Source: Ministeria vibrans ATCC 50519
Lineage: Eukaryota > Opisthokonta > Filasterea
Assembly (NCBI GenBank): GCA_943704425.1
Contig: CALSCP010002037.1
Location: 1 to 20,551 of the forward strand
Direction: 5' to 3'
Length of the DNA stretch: 20,551 nucleotides
How positions within the stretch are numbered: the first letter of the stretch is position 1; every line of letters starts with the position of its first letter. The translations under genes and the position numbers were made by a program. Positions 1-18,628 of the stretch are shown here, in pieces. A model generated the notes under the pieces. That model did not search any database, was not told the DNA's origin, and saw nothing but the letters and a program-made list of their open reading frames with translations.

Positions 1-5
1 AAAGG

Positions 6-27
6 TTTTTTTTTTTTTTTTTTTTTT
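6..27. repeat. Poly-T homopolymer
   Basis: Uninterrupted run of 22 T inside the presumed eRF1 intron. Confidence 0.9.
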
Positions 28-186
28 GGTTCCTGTGGATTTCGCACACTTCTCACGTGCAAGGTCTAATCAGACTTGCTTGGGGGGCGTTCTTGTCGCC
101 CACCGACGTGCCAGCGGCCAACAGACGTGTACACACTCAGGCCCGGCCGGCTGTGTCGTTGGCTAGTGACTGGTGTCGCACCAATC

Positions 187-208
187 GACACACACACACA
201 CACACACT
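187..208. repeat. (CA)n microsatellite
   Basis: About ten CA units in the presumed eRF1 intron, followed by CT-rich sequence. Confidence 0.9.
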
Positions 209-324
209 CTGTCTCTCTCTCCCTTGCGCTCTGCTCGACCCCCCCTGCGCGCGTGTGTGTGTCTCCCAGTGTGCAATCGTCGGTCTCTCATGCGCCGCCT
301 TCGTTCCTTGCCTCCTTCTTGTAG

Positions 325-2607
<2,283 letters not shown>

Positions 2608-2675
2608 TGTGTGCGTTGTTCTGTTTGTGTGTGTCTCTTTTTTTTTAAAATTTTTTTTTATGCGCTGGAATGAAA

Positions 2676-2681
2676 AATAAA
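2676..2681 (+). terminator. Candidate poly(A) signal of eRF1
   Basis: AATAAA lies 69 bases after the eRF1 stop codon, in the 117-bp gap between two converging genes. It is a match to the canonical hexamer only; cleavage is not shown. Confidence 0.5.
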
Positions 2682-2714
2682 AAACCGAACCCTGATGAAA
2701 AGATAGCACACAAG

Positions 2715-2720
2715 TTTATT
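2715..2720 (-). terminator. Candidate poly(A) signal of the iduronidase gene
   Basis: The minus strand reads AATAAA four bases after the iduronidase stop codon (2725-2727). This implies a very short 3' UTR that would overlap the eRF1 transcript end. Confidence 0.45.
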
Positions 2721-2724
2721 ATGG

Positions 2725-4086
2725 TTAAAAATGAGTCGGCTCAGACATTTCACTCTCGCGCTATAAAATAGATAAAGAGAGTTATTTACATATGATTTTG
2801 TGAGGGAGAAAGAGAGAGTAGTTCACCTTCCACATGTCAATGGCCTGCACTTTGTATGAGCCGGAAGAGGGGGCAGAGGTGTGCCAGAAGGTGCTGAAGA
2901 GAGAGTCCTATTGAGAGTGTAAGAGTGTGACAGTGGAATGGAGTGTGTTTGGTACGTACAACTTTGTTGATTTTGGTGTATGAGACGTTGTCGGTTGAGA
3001 GATAGACGTTGTAGGTGAGAAGAGACTGGTGATGGATGTCGGGCCAAGAAAGGAGTATGTCGGACGGAGAGGCACGGTGGAGGGAGGGCGCAGAGGGGCG
3101 AGCGGGAGGAGCTGGGGGGGCACTGCAAATCTGTGGGTGGGTGGGTGGAGTGAGACAATGGTTGTTATGAAGGTGTATGCTTGTCTTACTTGGATGAGAT
3201 GAATAGAAGGGAGTTGCATGGTGAAGTTGAAGGAGTGTTCGGTGGCGACAGTGGGGATGGCGTGAGGCCCGTCAGCAGTGCGGAGAGTAGCCATGTTGAG
3301 GATGGTCTCGAGCTGAGAGGCAGTTGGATAGACGGGGGAGCCCATCTGCGACCAGGGGTGAACGGGATTGCCATGCTGTGCGTCAAGGGTGAGACGACGA
3401 GCAAGACGCGGGAGAGACGCGGCGACAGTGGGAAGAGGAGACACGCGCAGCGTCATTTCAGCGGAAGGAGCACTTGAATTGGCAGACTGTTGCGAGTAGA
3501 GCGCCAGAGTGGCTGAGCACTCACCGCTCATAGTTGACAGCAGAACAACCTCAAGAAGATGTGTCGTGGACTGCGACACTTTGACTTGTGTATTGCCCAG
3601 CAGTGCTAACATTCCATGAACCAACAGCGATGCCTGAAAGAAGAACAAGGGGACAGTGTGAGAGTGAGATTGGATTCTTCGTATATTCTTAGCGTGTTTG
3701 TTTGATGTACTTTGGGAACGGTCTTGACAGAGCGTGGTTGAGTGAGATTGTACTGAAAGCGAGTCACAAGAGTCCGCATGTCAAAAAAACTGTCGCCTAA
3801 TCCCGAAAGCAAGATAAAACATGAGAGACAATTCGAGTAAGCATCAAACGGAATCGAAAAACAAACACTTTTAGTACCAAAGTTTAGAAAAGCATTGTCG
3901 TTTGAAAGAAGGGAAAACTTTGCATCCTTCATGGGATGAGAAGGGGCATTGATCCAATGGTTGGCAAAGTCAACAATGGCATAGGCCATCATGGCAGGAT
4001 AGCGGATATCACCGCGCCACGGGTAGGGATGCGACCATGTGACCTGAGAGTGTTGACGTACAATTTTTATAATAATAATTAAAAAA

Positions 4087-4123
<37 letters not shown>

Positions 4124-5193
4124 TATATTATGTGTGAGTATGTGCGTGAAGATGAAAGAGAGATAGGGAGAGAGGGAGGGAGAGATGGAGAGGGAGGGAT
4201 ATTGAGTAGAGGCAATTAAATAAAGATTTTTACCTTTGGGTCTCCTTCGTCATTGAGAAACTCCACTTTCGAGGCAAGTTGAGGCCATTTCTGCTGAATA
4301 GTCTTCACAGCAGACGCAAAATTGTCAAAGACGGGCTGTGCATTCTGATGTCCTTTCACATGTAACTGAAGTCAAGTTGGTCAATGACACTTCCTTGCGC
4401 TTTGTGTTCTTACTGCAATGTAGTCAATGCGAACACCCTTTTCGCCCGTAAAGTAGTTTGTGCCGTTTGTACAGTGATTCATTAGCGCAGTGAAATACTC
4501 TTGTGATGATTGCGAATGGATTCCGTCGCCAGGACCACCAAACGTGAGACGACTGGGAAAAGAACATGTTGAGTGCTGAAGGGGAGGTTTGTGTTCTTTG
4601 GCACTCACCTGCTCACGTGCAAAAGTGCATCACTGCATGCGTCGTAGTAGTTGAGCCACCCTGGGATAGTCATGTTGAGGGTATCAAAGTCGTGTGTGCC
4701 TGGTTCGTTCCAGGTCTCGAACCGCCACTGCGCGACTTCATCAAGACCGTAGCGCTCGACGCAGTGTTGGACCACATCAACAATAAGTGTGCGCCAGGCA
4801 TGCACCTGGTCACTGTCCTCGAAGTTGCTCCATTTTCCAGAGGGGTTGCCCATCAGCTCAAAGCCAGGCTGCACGGAGGAACGAGAAGCCGTCAACTCCC
4901 TTTGCGTCCGCCGCTTCTCGTACCTTCAGTCGGTTGGCCACAAGTCTATCGAAGAATGCATCCAGATTGGTGAAATTGTATGCGCCAGTCGCGTTGAGTG
5001 TGACGAGTTCGAGTAGCCAGTGGACGCGAATCTTGTGGATGCGACGCGTGTCAATACACTCGAGTCGGTTTGTTTTCTGCCACTCACCTGAAACGGAGTG
5101 CGGTTGGGAATGCCTCCAATCGTGATGAGGTTCTGCCATTGGTCTTCTGACAGGTCGTACGAAGCAGCTGCCGGATGCGGGGACGGGGGGCTG

Positions 5194-5291
<98 letters not shown>

Positions 5292-5530
5292 GGGAAAGAA
5301 GCAAAGTGATAGAGAGACAGAGGAGAAAGGAGGAGACAGCAACAAAGTGATCGAGAGGTGAGCGCAGCGATGCAAGGGTCCTGTGCTCACCAGAAGCCCG
5401 CCGACTGCCAAAAGGGCTGGAGAGGTCCCAACGTCGACGACGTGTCGATGACCGCCCTTACTTCAAAATTCTTGGGCTTGGCATCCGCTACAGACACAGT
5501 CGCGACGAGTGCGGCGAGAGCGAGAAGCAT
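2725..5530 (-). CDS. IDUA: Alpha-L-iduronidase, GH39 family, spliced, complete
   Basis: This lysosomal hydrolase removes terminal alpha-L-iduronic acid from dermatan and heparan sulfate. Twelve exons in coding order: 5530-5391, 5190-5088, 5031-4924, 4868-4609, 4552-4414, 4365-4234, 4043-3878, 3796-3711, 3633-3190, 3130-2960, 2907-2827, 2760-2725. They total 1866 nt and 621 residues (human 653). The start MLLALAALVATVSVADA is a good signal peptide; an in-frame upstream ATG at 5605 would overlap the CHD1 end and spoil the signal peptide. The GH39 barrel shows HWLLELVT, PGFELMG, FETWNEPG (acid/base Glu172), GGPGD, NYFTGEKGVRIDYIA, FLNDEGDPK (nucleophile Glu290) and SNDNAFLNF. A beta-sandwich and a fibronectin III-like end (ILLSWPDIHHQSLLTYNVYL, SYKVQAIDMW) follow. 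Several N-glycosylation sequons (NAT, NFT, NMT, NGT, NLT) fit a secreted or lysosomal protein. The last 12-codon exon is the least certain. Confidence 0.93.
4089..4125. repeat. (AAT)n microsatellite in an IDUA intron
   Basis: About eleven AAT units, followed at 4150-4200 by a GA-rich tract, inside the 190-bp intron 4044-4233. Confidence 0.85.
5193..5288. repeat. (GA)n microsatellite, about 47 units, at an IDUA 3' splice site
   Basis: A near-perfect GA tract on the + strand. On the IDUA sense strand it reads (CT)n and ends directly at the acceptor tcgccag of intron 5191-5390, so it acts as an extreme polypyrimidine tract. It also produces spurious Arg-Glu and Leu-Ser ORFs. Confidence 0.95.
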
Positions 5531-5595
5531 GACAAAAATAATGATGATGATAATATAAATATTATCGAATAACGAAAAAATAAAAGTTCCACTCT
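5531..5595 (-). promoter_or_regulatory. 65-bp gap: CHD1 3' end and IDUA 5' flank
   Basis: Only 65 AT-rich bases separate the CHD1 stop codon from the IDUA start codon on the same strand. IDUA promoter elements and CHD1 3' processing signals must therefore share this gap or lie inside CHD1's last exon. No AATAAA or clear TATA box is seen. Confidence 0.5.
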
Positions 5596-12307
<6,712 letters not shown>

Positions 12308-12439
12308 ATCGGAGAGAGAGAGAGAGAGAGAAAAAAAAAATGAAAGCTGTGAGGAGACTGAAAATCGATTCGATCGATCACGATGAAACTAAAGTAGTAA
12401 ACCGGGCTAAACCCATTATCCAATCACTCGAATTTGACC
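12308..12439. promoter_or_regulatory. 132-bp bidirectional CHD1/sulfatase promoter
   Basis: The CHD1 start codon (12307, minus) and the sulfatase start codon (12440, plus) lie head to head with only 132 bases between them, so both promoters and 5' UTRs must be here or reach into the coding exons. Visible elements are (GA)n at 12312-12330 followed by ten A, two ATCGAT palindromes at 12364-12369 and 12373-12378, and a CCAAT box at 12420-12424. No TATA box is seen. Function is inferred from position. Confidence 0.6.
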
Positions 12440-12996
12440 ATGATGATTGGACTGCTGTTGTCGATGGCGGTGGTTGGATCGGTAGCGGCAAAGAAGCCGC
12501 ACGTTATGATGGTTGTGGTTGATGATCTTGGGTTTGACGATGTCGAGTTCAGGTAGGCAGCGGCGCCCGCCCCGCATGACTGGCTGCCAATTGCGCCTTG
12601 TTCTACTTTTCAGTGTGGGGTTTTTTGGGGTTTGGCATTTGAAACAAACGATGTGTGTTTGATCTTCACAGATCCCATCAAATCAACACGCCCAACGTGA
12701 ACTGGCTTGCCTCCAACGGGGTTATTCTGGACCAGTACTATGTACAATGCGTGTGCAGGTAAGAGGCCACAACGTGCATTTTAAGAGAGGAAAACGAAAC
12801 CACAGATTGTGACTGTCTCTCTGGCGTCCTAGTCCGACGCGCGCAACGTTCCTGTCGGGCCGCATTCCGCTGTACACGGGCATTGACGACTGGATCAAGC
12901 CGCAGAGTGCGTTTGGCCTTCCTCTCAACCTGACGACGCTTGCCGACAAGTTCACTGCGTCTGGCTACGAGTCGCACGCCGTCGGAAAGGTACAGC

Positions 12997-13058
<62 letters not shown>

Positions 13059-13062
13059 GGGC

Positions 13063-13139
<77 letters not shown>

Positions 13140-13416
13140 GGGGGCGACAGGGCGCACGACCACGCAGACTCACGGGGGGGGGGGGGGGGGCGCACTGTGT
13201 AGTGGCACCTGGGATTCTACAAGTGGGACTACACCCCCACCTTCCGCGGCTTCTCCTCCTTCAAGGGCTTCTACAGCGGCGGCGAAGACTACTACTCCCA
13301 CATGAGCAGTGGCGGATATGATTTCCGCTTTGACCGACACGCCAAATGTGGCGCAAACTGTTCTCAACTTGACACAGATGTACGAGCACACACAAACAGA
13401 GTTTTGCTGTTGTTTT

Positions 13417-13457
<41 letters not shown>

Positions 13458-14193
13458 CGTGTGTGTGGTGTAGTCGAAAGGAAAGTACTCCACAACTGTC
13501 TTTTCGGAACGAGCGGTGGAAATCATTGAGCAGCACAACACGGAGACTCCGCTCTTTCTCTATCTGGCCTATCAGGCAGTCCATTCACCCGCACAGGTTC
13601 CATATTTTGTTGTTGACTTGTGCTATACGAGTAGTATGTGTGTGTTGGTCTCACAGTTGTATGCATGTGTGTGTGTGTGTGTGTATGTGTGTGTGTCCAT
13701 GTGCGTGTCGGGATAGGTTCCGTCTTCATATGTTGAGCCGTACGCAAACCGCATTGCCAATTCTAAGCGACGCACGTTCGCCGGAATGCTTTCGTGCATG
13801 GATGAAGGGCTGGGTAATGTGACACGCGCGCTGCGCGCCAAGGGGATGATGGATGACATTGTCATTGTGTTCACAACCGACAATGGCGGGCCCACAACGA
13901 CTGGGGATGGCGTGGGTGCGCAGAATCTGCCCTTGCGCGGTGGTAAGAGGCTCTTGATTTGTGGCGACTCGAGTGCCGAAACGAGTTTTCTCCCTACATA
14001 ATAATTTACTAATCATTGTGTATGGTGCAGGCAAGCATGCCATCTACGAGGGAGGCACGCGCGGCACTGCTGTACTGTACAGCACTGCACTGCGCAAGCG
14101 CAACTACACCAACACCAACATGATGCATGCTGCAGACTGGTTTCCGACCCTCCTCACTGCCGCAGACATTCCTTACGACGATGTACTCACACG

Positions 14194-14231
<38 letters not shown>

Positions 14232-15688
14232 CTTTCTATGTTTTTTTATCACTTCTTTCTCCTCTCTCTATCACTTTGTTTCTTTCTTCTCTCTCTCTCT
14301 ATCACTTTGTTTTTTTCTTCTTCTTCTCACTCTCTCTGTGTCTGTCTCACTCTTCTTTATTCTCACTTGTCATTAGGTGACGTTGGATGGTGTCAGTCAG
14401 TGGGATTCTATTGCAAACAATGGCCCTTCTGTGCGAAATGAGGTATCGGAATTAGAATAGATCAATGGAAGCTAAAAGTGAAAAGGAAACTGAACAAACG
14501 AAAATCCTTAGATTATTTACGGTTGGAATGACGATCCAGTCTCGTCTCGCGCACTGCGAAAGGGACAGTACAAACTGATTCGACCCAATGGCGGAACTCC
14601 CAGTAACTACCAGAACTACTCTGCGATCGACTCGAGCAGTGCAGCGCACATTGGAAACGGACAGGTAAAGACAAAACAGAACGCACTGTGAGCAGACAAA
14701 GCGACAAACATCGACAGACGGCGACACAGAAGATCACTCGATCTAGTCTCATTTTGTTACCCGATCTCATTGCCCAAGCTTGATCAAATTCTTTCTCTGT
14801 CATACGCTGTCTCTTTTTTTTTTCCCGCACACTCTGTTTCCTCTACTGTTGTCCACTTGCTTACGTACTCTTCTTTCTGTCTCTCGATTTTTTTTGTGTC
14901 TCACACACTGCAACCACAATAGTGCGTCGTGACGACTGCACTGTGTCTTCCTGGCGGTGACATTGATCAACTCAACTGCGACTCGGTTGACCGTTGCTGC
15001 TCACTCTGTCTCCAAAACCCCAAATGTGACTACTGGACTCTCAACAATAACAAGTGTTTCTTGAAGAGTGACTCTGGAAAGACACAAAATCCCACTTACG
15101 ATGATCAGTACGAATGCATAGAATGATAATAATTTTGATTTATTGTTTTGTTTTAGTTGTGTCAGTGGATCAGGGCAGAAATCCGTTCCAGCACACAACA
15201 ACACTCACAGTGAGAAAAACAACAAAGATCAACCCAATTAAGCACACTTCAGATTATTCACTCCTCTTTCTTTTTTCTTTTTCAGTGTTGTTTGATTTGT
15301 CTGTGGATCCCAGTGAGCATTTTGACATTGCTGGGACTCATTCTGATATTGTGACCGAGCTCGATCAGCTCCTCACTCAGATTGAGAGCACAGGAATCCC
15401 TCAAGTAACCATCTTACGAACTCAATCGAACTCACTGTGACACGAACACACTTCAGACTTTGATGACTCACTCAAACTTACGCCAACTCACTCTAACTCA
15501 CTCGATCACGCTCTGAGTCACAATTTTTCTCACATTCTGACTACCTTACGCTCTCTGCATACAACTCACGACATTTCTCTTTCTCCCAACTTGGCTCCTT
15601 TTAGGCGACTGATGATCCCGCATGTGGACCTCACAAGACATTCCCTGTTGACCCAATCGTTGGAAAATACTGGGGTCCCTGGTGCTAA
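12440..15688 (+). CDS. ARSB: Arylsulfatase B-type sulfatase with inserted PAN/Apple-like module, spliced, complete
   Basis: ARSB-type sulfatases remove 4-sulfate from N-acetylgalactosamine in dermatan/chondroitin sulfate, usually in lysosomes. Thirteen exons: 12440-12552, 12672-12758, 12833-12989, 13203-13379, 13474-13596, 13717-13942, 14031-14182, 14377-14442, 14512-14664, 14923-15107, 15157-15209, 15286-15404, 15605-15688. They give 564 residues (human ARSB 533). The start MMIGLLLSMAVVGSVAA is a signal peptide. Active-site features are Asp28-Asp29 (VVDDLG), the formylglycine motif CSPTR with Cys66, GKWHLG (Lys119, His121), His215 (QAVHSP), TTDNGG (Asp274, Asn275) and Lys296 (GGKHAIYEGG). 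ARSB-like landmarks are DQYYVQ, GGEDYYSHM, LFLYLAYQAVHSP and the C-terminal YWGPWC. Residues about 419-498 are extra and cysteine-rich. True substrate specificity is unproven; ARSI/ARSJ-like activity is possible. Confidence 0.92.
12999..13138. repeat. (GA)n microsatellite, about 140 bp, in a sulfatase intron
   Basis: Two long GA tracts with a short GGCGGGGC interruption occupy most of intron 12990-13202. Here the purine strand is the sense strand, the opposite of the IDUA and DPYD introns. Confidence 0.95.
13174..13190. repeat. Poly-G homopolymer (17 G)
   Basis: An uninterrupted G17 run lies 12 bases upstream of the 3' splice site (cgcactgtgtag) of sulfatase intron 12990-13202. There is no normal polypyrimidine tract. 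Confidence 0.9.
13421..13466. repeat. (GT)n microsatellite at a sulfatase 3' splice site
   Basis: About sixteen GT units, then interrupted GT to 13466, ending beside the acceptor ggtgtag at 13473. Confidence 0.9.
13665..13696. repeat. (GT)n microsatellite in a sulfatase intron
   Basis: GT-rich tract with one GTAT interruption inside intron 13597-13716. Confidence 0.85.
14196..14230. repeat. (CA)n microsatellite in a sulfatase intron
   Basis: About seventeen CA units near the 5' end of intron 14183-14376, followed by a CT/TTC-rich pyrimidine tract of about 130 bases before the acceptor cattag. Confidence 0.9.
14923..15209 (+). other. PAN/Apple-like cysteine-rich insert in the sulfatase
   Basis: Two exons (14923-15107 and 15157-15209) encode about 79 residues with a PAN/Apple pattern: DSVDRCCSLCLQNPKCDYWT, then NNNKCFLKSDSG, and CVSGSG after the next splice. 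The spacing (CC-x2-C-x5-C-x3-W...C-x-L-K...C-V-S-G) resembles PAN_4 modules, which bind carbohydrate or protein. It sits between the C-terminal subdomain strand LRKGQYKLI and the conserved FDLSVDPSEHF segment, where ARSB has only a short loop. The domain call is by eye, not by profile search. Confidence 0.65.
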
Positions 15689-15848
15689 CTCCATTTTCTC
15701 AATTTCTCTCTCTCTCTCGCTCTTTCTCTCTCATACACATTCTACTGTTTGGATTTTAAAGACAGTAAGTCCTTTTCTCTCCACACGTGCTTGTATTCTT
15801 GTTTCCTTTCCTTTTTCTCTCCGTTTCGTTCTCTCTCTTTCTCTTCTC
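15689..15848. other. 160-bp gap between convergent sulfatase and DPYD genes
   Basis: The gap is pyrimidine-rich on the + strand (CTCTCT tracts at 15706-15730 and 15820-15850). Neither gene has an AATAAA here, so the 3' processing signals are not recognised. Confidence 0.5.
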
Positions 15849-18597
15849 TCAATGTCGTGATTTGATATCACCAAAATCGCGGACTTTTGGTTCCTTCTTC
15901 TTGACTGCGCGAATCACACCCGTCGGGTTGTAGTCGGTGACACGTCGGTCCGCCTATCACACACAAAGAGAAAAAGACAGAGAGGCACACACGCCAGTGA
16001 GCTATCGACTTTGTCTTTTCTCCTCACTCTTTTTTTTACCTGTCCTTGAAGAGTGCCTGTCACCTCAATGGAAGGCTTGATTCCACGGTTGGGGACATAC
16101 GACCGTGCAGGGAACACCTCGGCACTACACACAAAGGCAACAATCAACTGACAAGTTCTTTGTACAAATTTCCCTCTTTACCGGTTCTCCATTGTGATGC
16201 ACTCGGGAATGGGACAGACCGAAAGACAGATGGCACAGCCCACACACGAGTCGGTAATAGTCGGAATGTGCGTCTCCTTGTCAAACAGAATTGCTTGGTA
16301 GCCCTATTATAGTAGATCAACAAGGATCAATACACAATTCTGTTTCTCTCTCGTCATCTCACAGTTTCTTACCGAGTCATTGCAGGCCATGTAGCACTTG
16401 CCGCAGTTAATGCAAGCATCCTCGTCGACCTGCGCAACCACCTGCGCCGTAATGTCGAGCTCGGTCCAGGCTTTGACGTGCTTGAGACCCGCGCCAATCA
16501 TGTCGTTCACAGACGGCACTTTCCCCTGCACCACGGGCTCTCCGTTGTTTGTCTCTTGGCTCGCACCCACACTCGAGTACATCTCCTCAATCTTCATACC
16601 GGCCTCCTTGCGACGCGCACGTCGCTCCAGCTCGTACACTCCAAAGCGTGGCACCGCATCCGGCTCCTCGCCGACCTTCTTGGGTGCCTTGCGCAGCGTC
16701 TGTCCATCCCACGCGTCCTTCAGGTCACTACGTGAGTGCATGTACAGCTGCCACTTGAGTCCGCTAATGTAGTCGTCCACCACTGTGAAGTCCTGGTTCT
16801 GCACCGCCGAGCAAATCTGCATCAATCCCGCACCCGCCTGGATAAACTGCATTGTCACATCCGCCGAGTCAATGCCTCCAGTTGCCATCAGATCAATGCC
16901 TGGCAATCCTTTGGCAATGCTGCTCACAGCCTAAACAAGCAAACCATGTTTTTTTTAATAGATAAATGCAAAATTCCACATTGAATCGCGTCGTTCACAT
17001 TCTAACCTTGAGTGCCATGGGACGCACCGCGTTTCCAGACACACCGCCGTACGTGGTCCACTTGTTGCCGCCGACGCGGGGCCACGGGACACCGTCTGTT
17101 GGCGAGAGACCCATGAGACCACTGACAGTGTTGATGGCGGTGACACCGGCAGCGCCACCCTCCATGGCAGCTGCCGCAATCTGGCGCACGTCGGTGATAT
17201 TGGGAGTCATTTTGGCAAAGACAGGCTTGCCCTCGGCAACCTCGACGACCCACGACACAATGTCACGCACCACGGAGGGCACCTGACCACACGCAAGACC
17301 CATACCACGTTCGCCCATGCCATGCGGGCAGCTCAAGTTCAGCTCAAACGCATCCGGGTTTGACGGCAGCGTCAGTCGCACCAGCTCTTGCCAGTCCTCC
17401 TTGATCGCCGTGCACATAATTGACGCAATCATAATGTGCTCAGGGAAGTCCTCCTTAAGCTCGCGAATGCTCTGCACCCAGTACGCCGCAGACTTCTCGC
17501 TAATGAGCTCAATGTTGAGGAAGGCACCTTGCTGCGGGCCAAGCAAGTGACCGGCAGTTGTGCCACGAATAATGCGCGGTGACACATTGGTGATGAGATC
17601 CTTGTCGAGACCGTACGTCTTGGTCACCGCAAACGACCATCTATAATTTTTTTTTCAAAAAAAAGTTGAACAAAGACGTGATGAAGAGAAAAAAAAAAAA
17701 GAATGATAATTAATTATTAGTAATTTGAAACAGCATCATGACGTAACGATTCAATTTATATCATCTTACCCCGCTTCAAAGGCACGACGGATCATTTGCG
17801 AGGTGGTGCATGGAGGAGCACTGGCGAGGCCAAAGGGGTTGAGGAAGCGAAGACCGCCAAACTCGACGGAAATGTCGACAGCATCGACAGGGGAGTAGAA
17901 AAGCGGAAGCTGGGGTGAGGGAGAGACGGTGTGGCCATCGAGCGACTGCAGGTAGGCATGCATGTACCAAGAGGCAGTCTTGCCGTCGTTACACGCCTCG
18001 ACCGTGATGGTGGAGCCAGCGACATCGCCACCAGCAAACAGCCACGGCGCACTCAGCGCACCCTGCGTGTCCGTGTTGATCTCGGCCGTGCCCCACTTGT
18101 TCAGCGTGAGTGGCTGCACCGCCTCCACCAGTGCCGGCTCAATTTCCGCACCAAATGCAGTTACGACAAAGTCACACTCGAGCGTAAAGGGATGCTCATG
18201 GTCGGTCACAAGCTCACCGGCGTCGTTGGTGGTGACGCGGGCCATCTCGAGACCACACAGGTGACCGTCGCTCTCGCGTGTGAGCACCTTGCGCGTAATG
18301 GACCAGGGAAGGAACTCGCAGTGCTCGCGGTGCGCCAGCTCAACTTCTTCAGGCACAGCGCGCATGTTGCCAAAGCCACGGCGGAAGATAATGGTAACAA
18401 ACTTGGCACCGCAACGGAAGGCACTCGTCGCACAGTCCATAGCAGTGTCACCCGCACCCAACACAACCACGTGCCCTGACAGCTGCGGCAGCGACGGCAG
18501 TGAGCCACCACTCTTGCACGCGCACATTCCCGCTTTGCTTCCCTCCGAGACCTTTGCAAAGACACAAACAAGAAAAATTAATAATATAATTAATAAT

Positions 18598-18628
<31 letters not shown>

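Larger units (their letters stand above)
1..324 (+). other. 3' part of an eRF1 intron
   Basis: No eRF1 coding sequence is recognisable before position 325: the expected N-terminal helix (EIWKIKKLIK-like) is absent in all frames. The stretch therefore looks like the end of an intron whose 5' exon lies upstream of the window. It holds a 22-bp T run, a CA microsatellite and a pyrimidine-rich tract before the acceptor at 321-324 (gtag). The short ORFs here are low-complexity and unconvincing. Confidence 0.7.

Noticed and set aside
5098-5361. Long Arg-Glu or Leu-Ser repeat ORFs over GA tracts (also at 12940-13305 and 19308-19720)
   Set aside because: A dinucleotide repeat is open in every frame. 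These lie in introns of IDUA, the sulfatase and DPYD and have no conserved content.
14929-15126. The cysteine-rich ORF as a separate small gene
   Set aside because: Its frame joins the sulfatase through proper GT-AG junctions on both sides, and the sulfatase C-terminus (FDLSVDPSEHF ... YWGPWC) is found downstream in phase.
15849-15857. C-terminal SRH of DPYD as a peroxisomal targeting signal
   Set aside because: It does not match the canonical [SAC][KRH][LM] PTS1, and DPYD is cytosolic in known eukaryotes.
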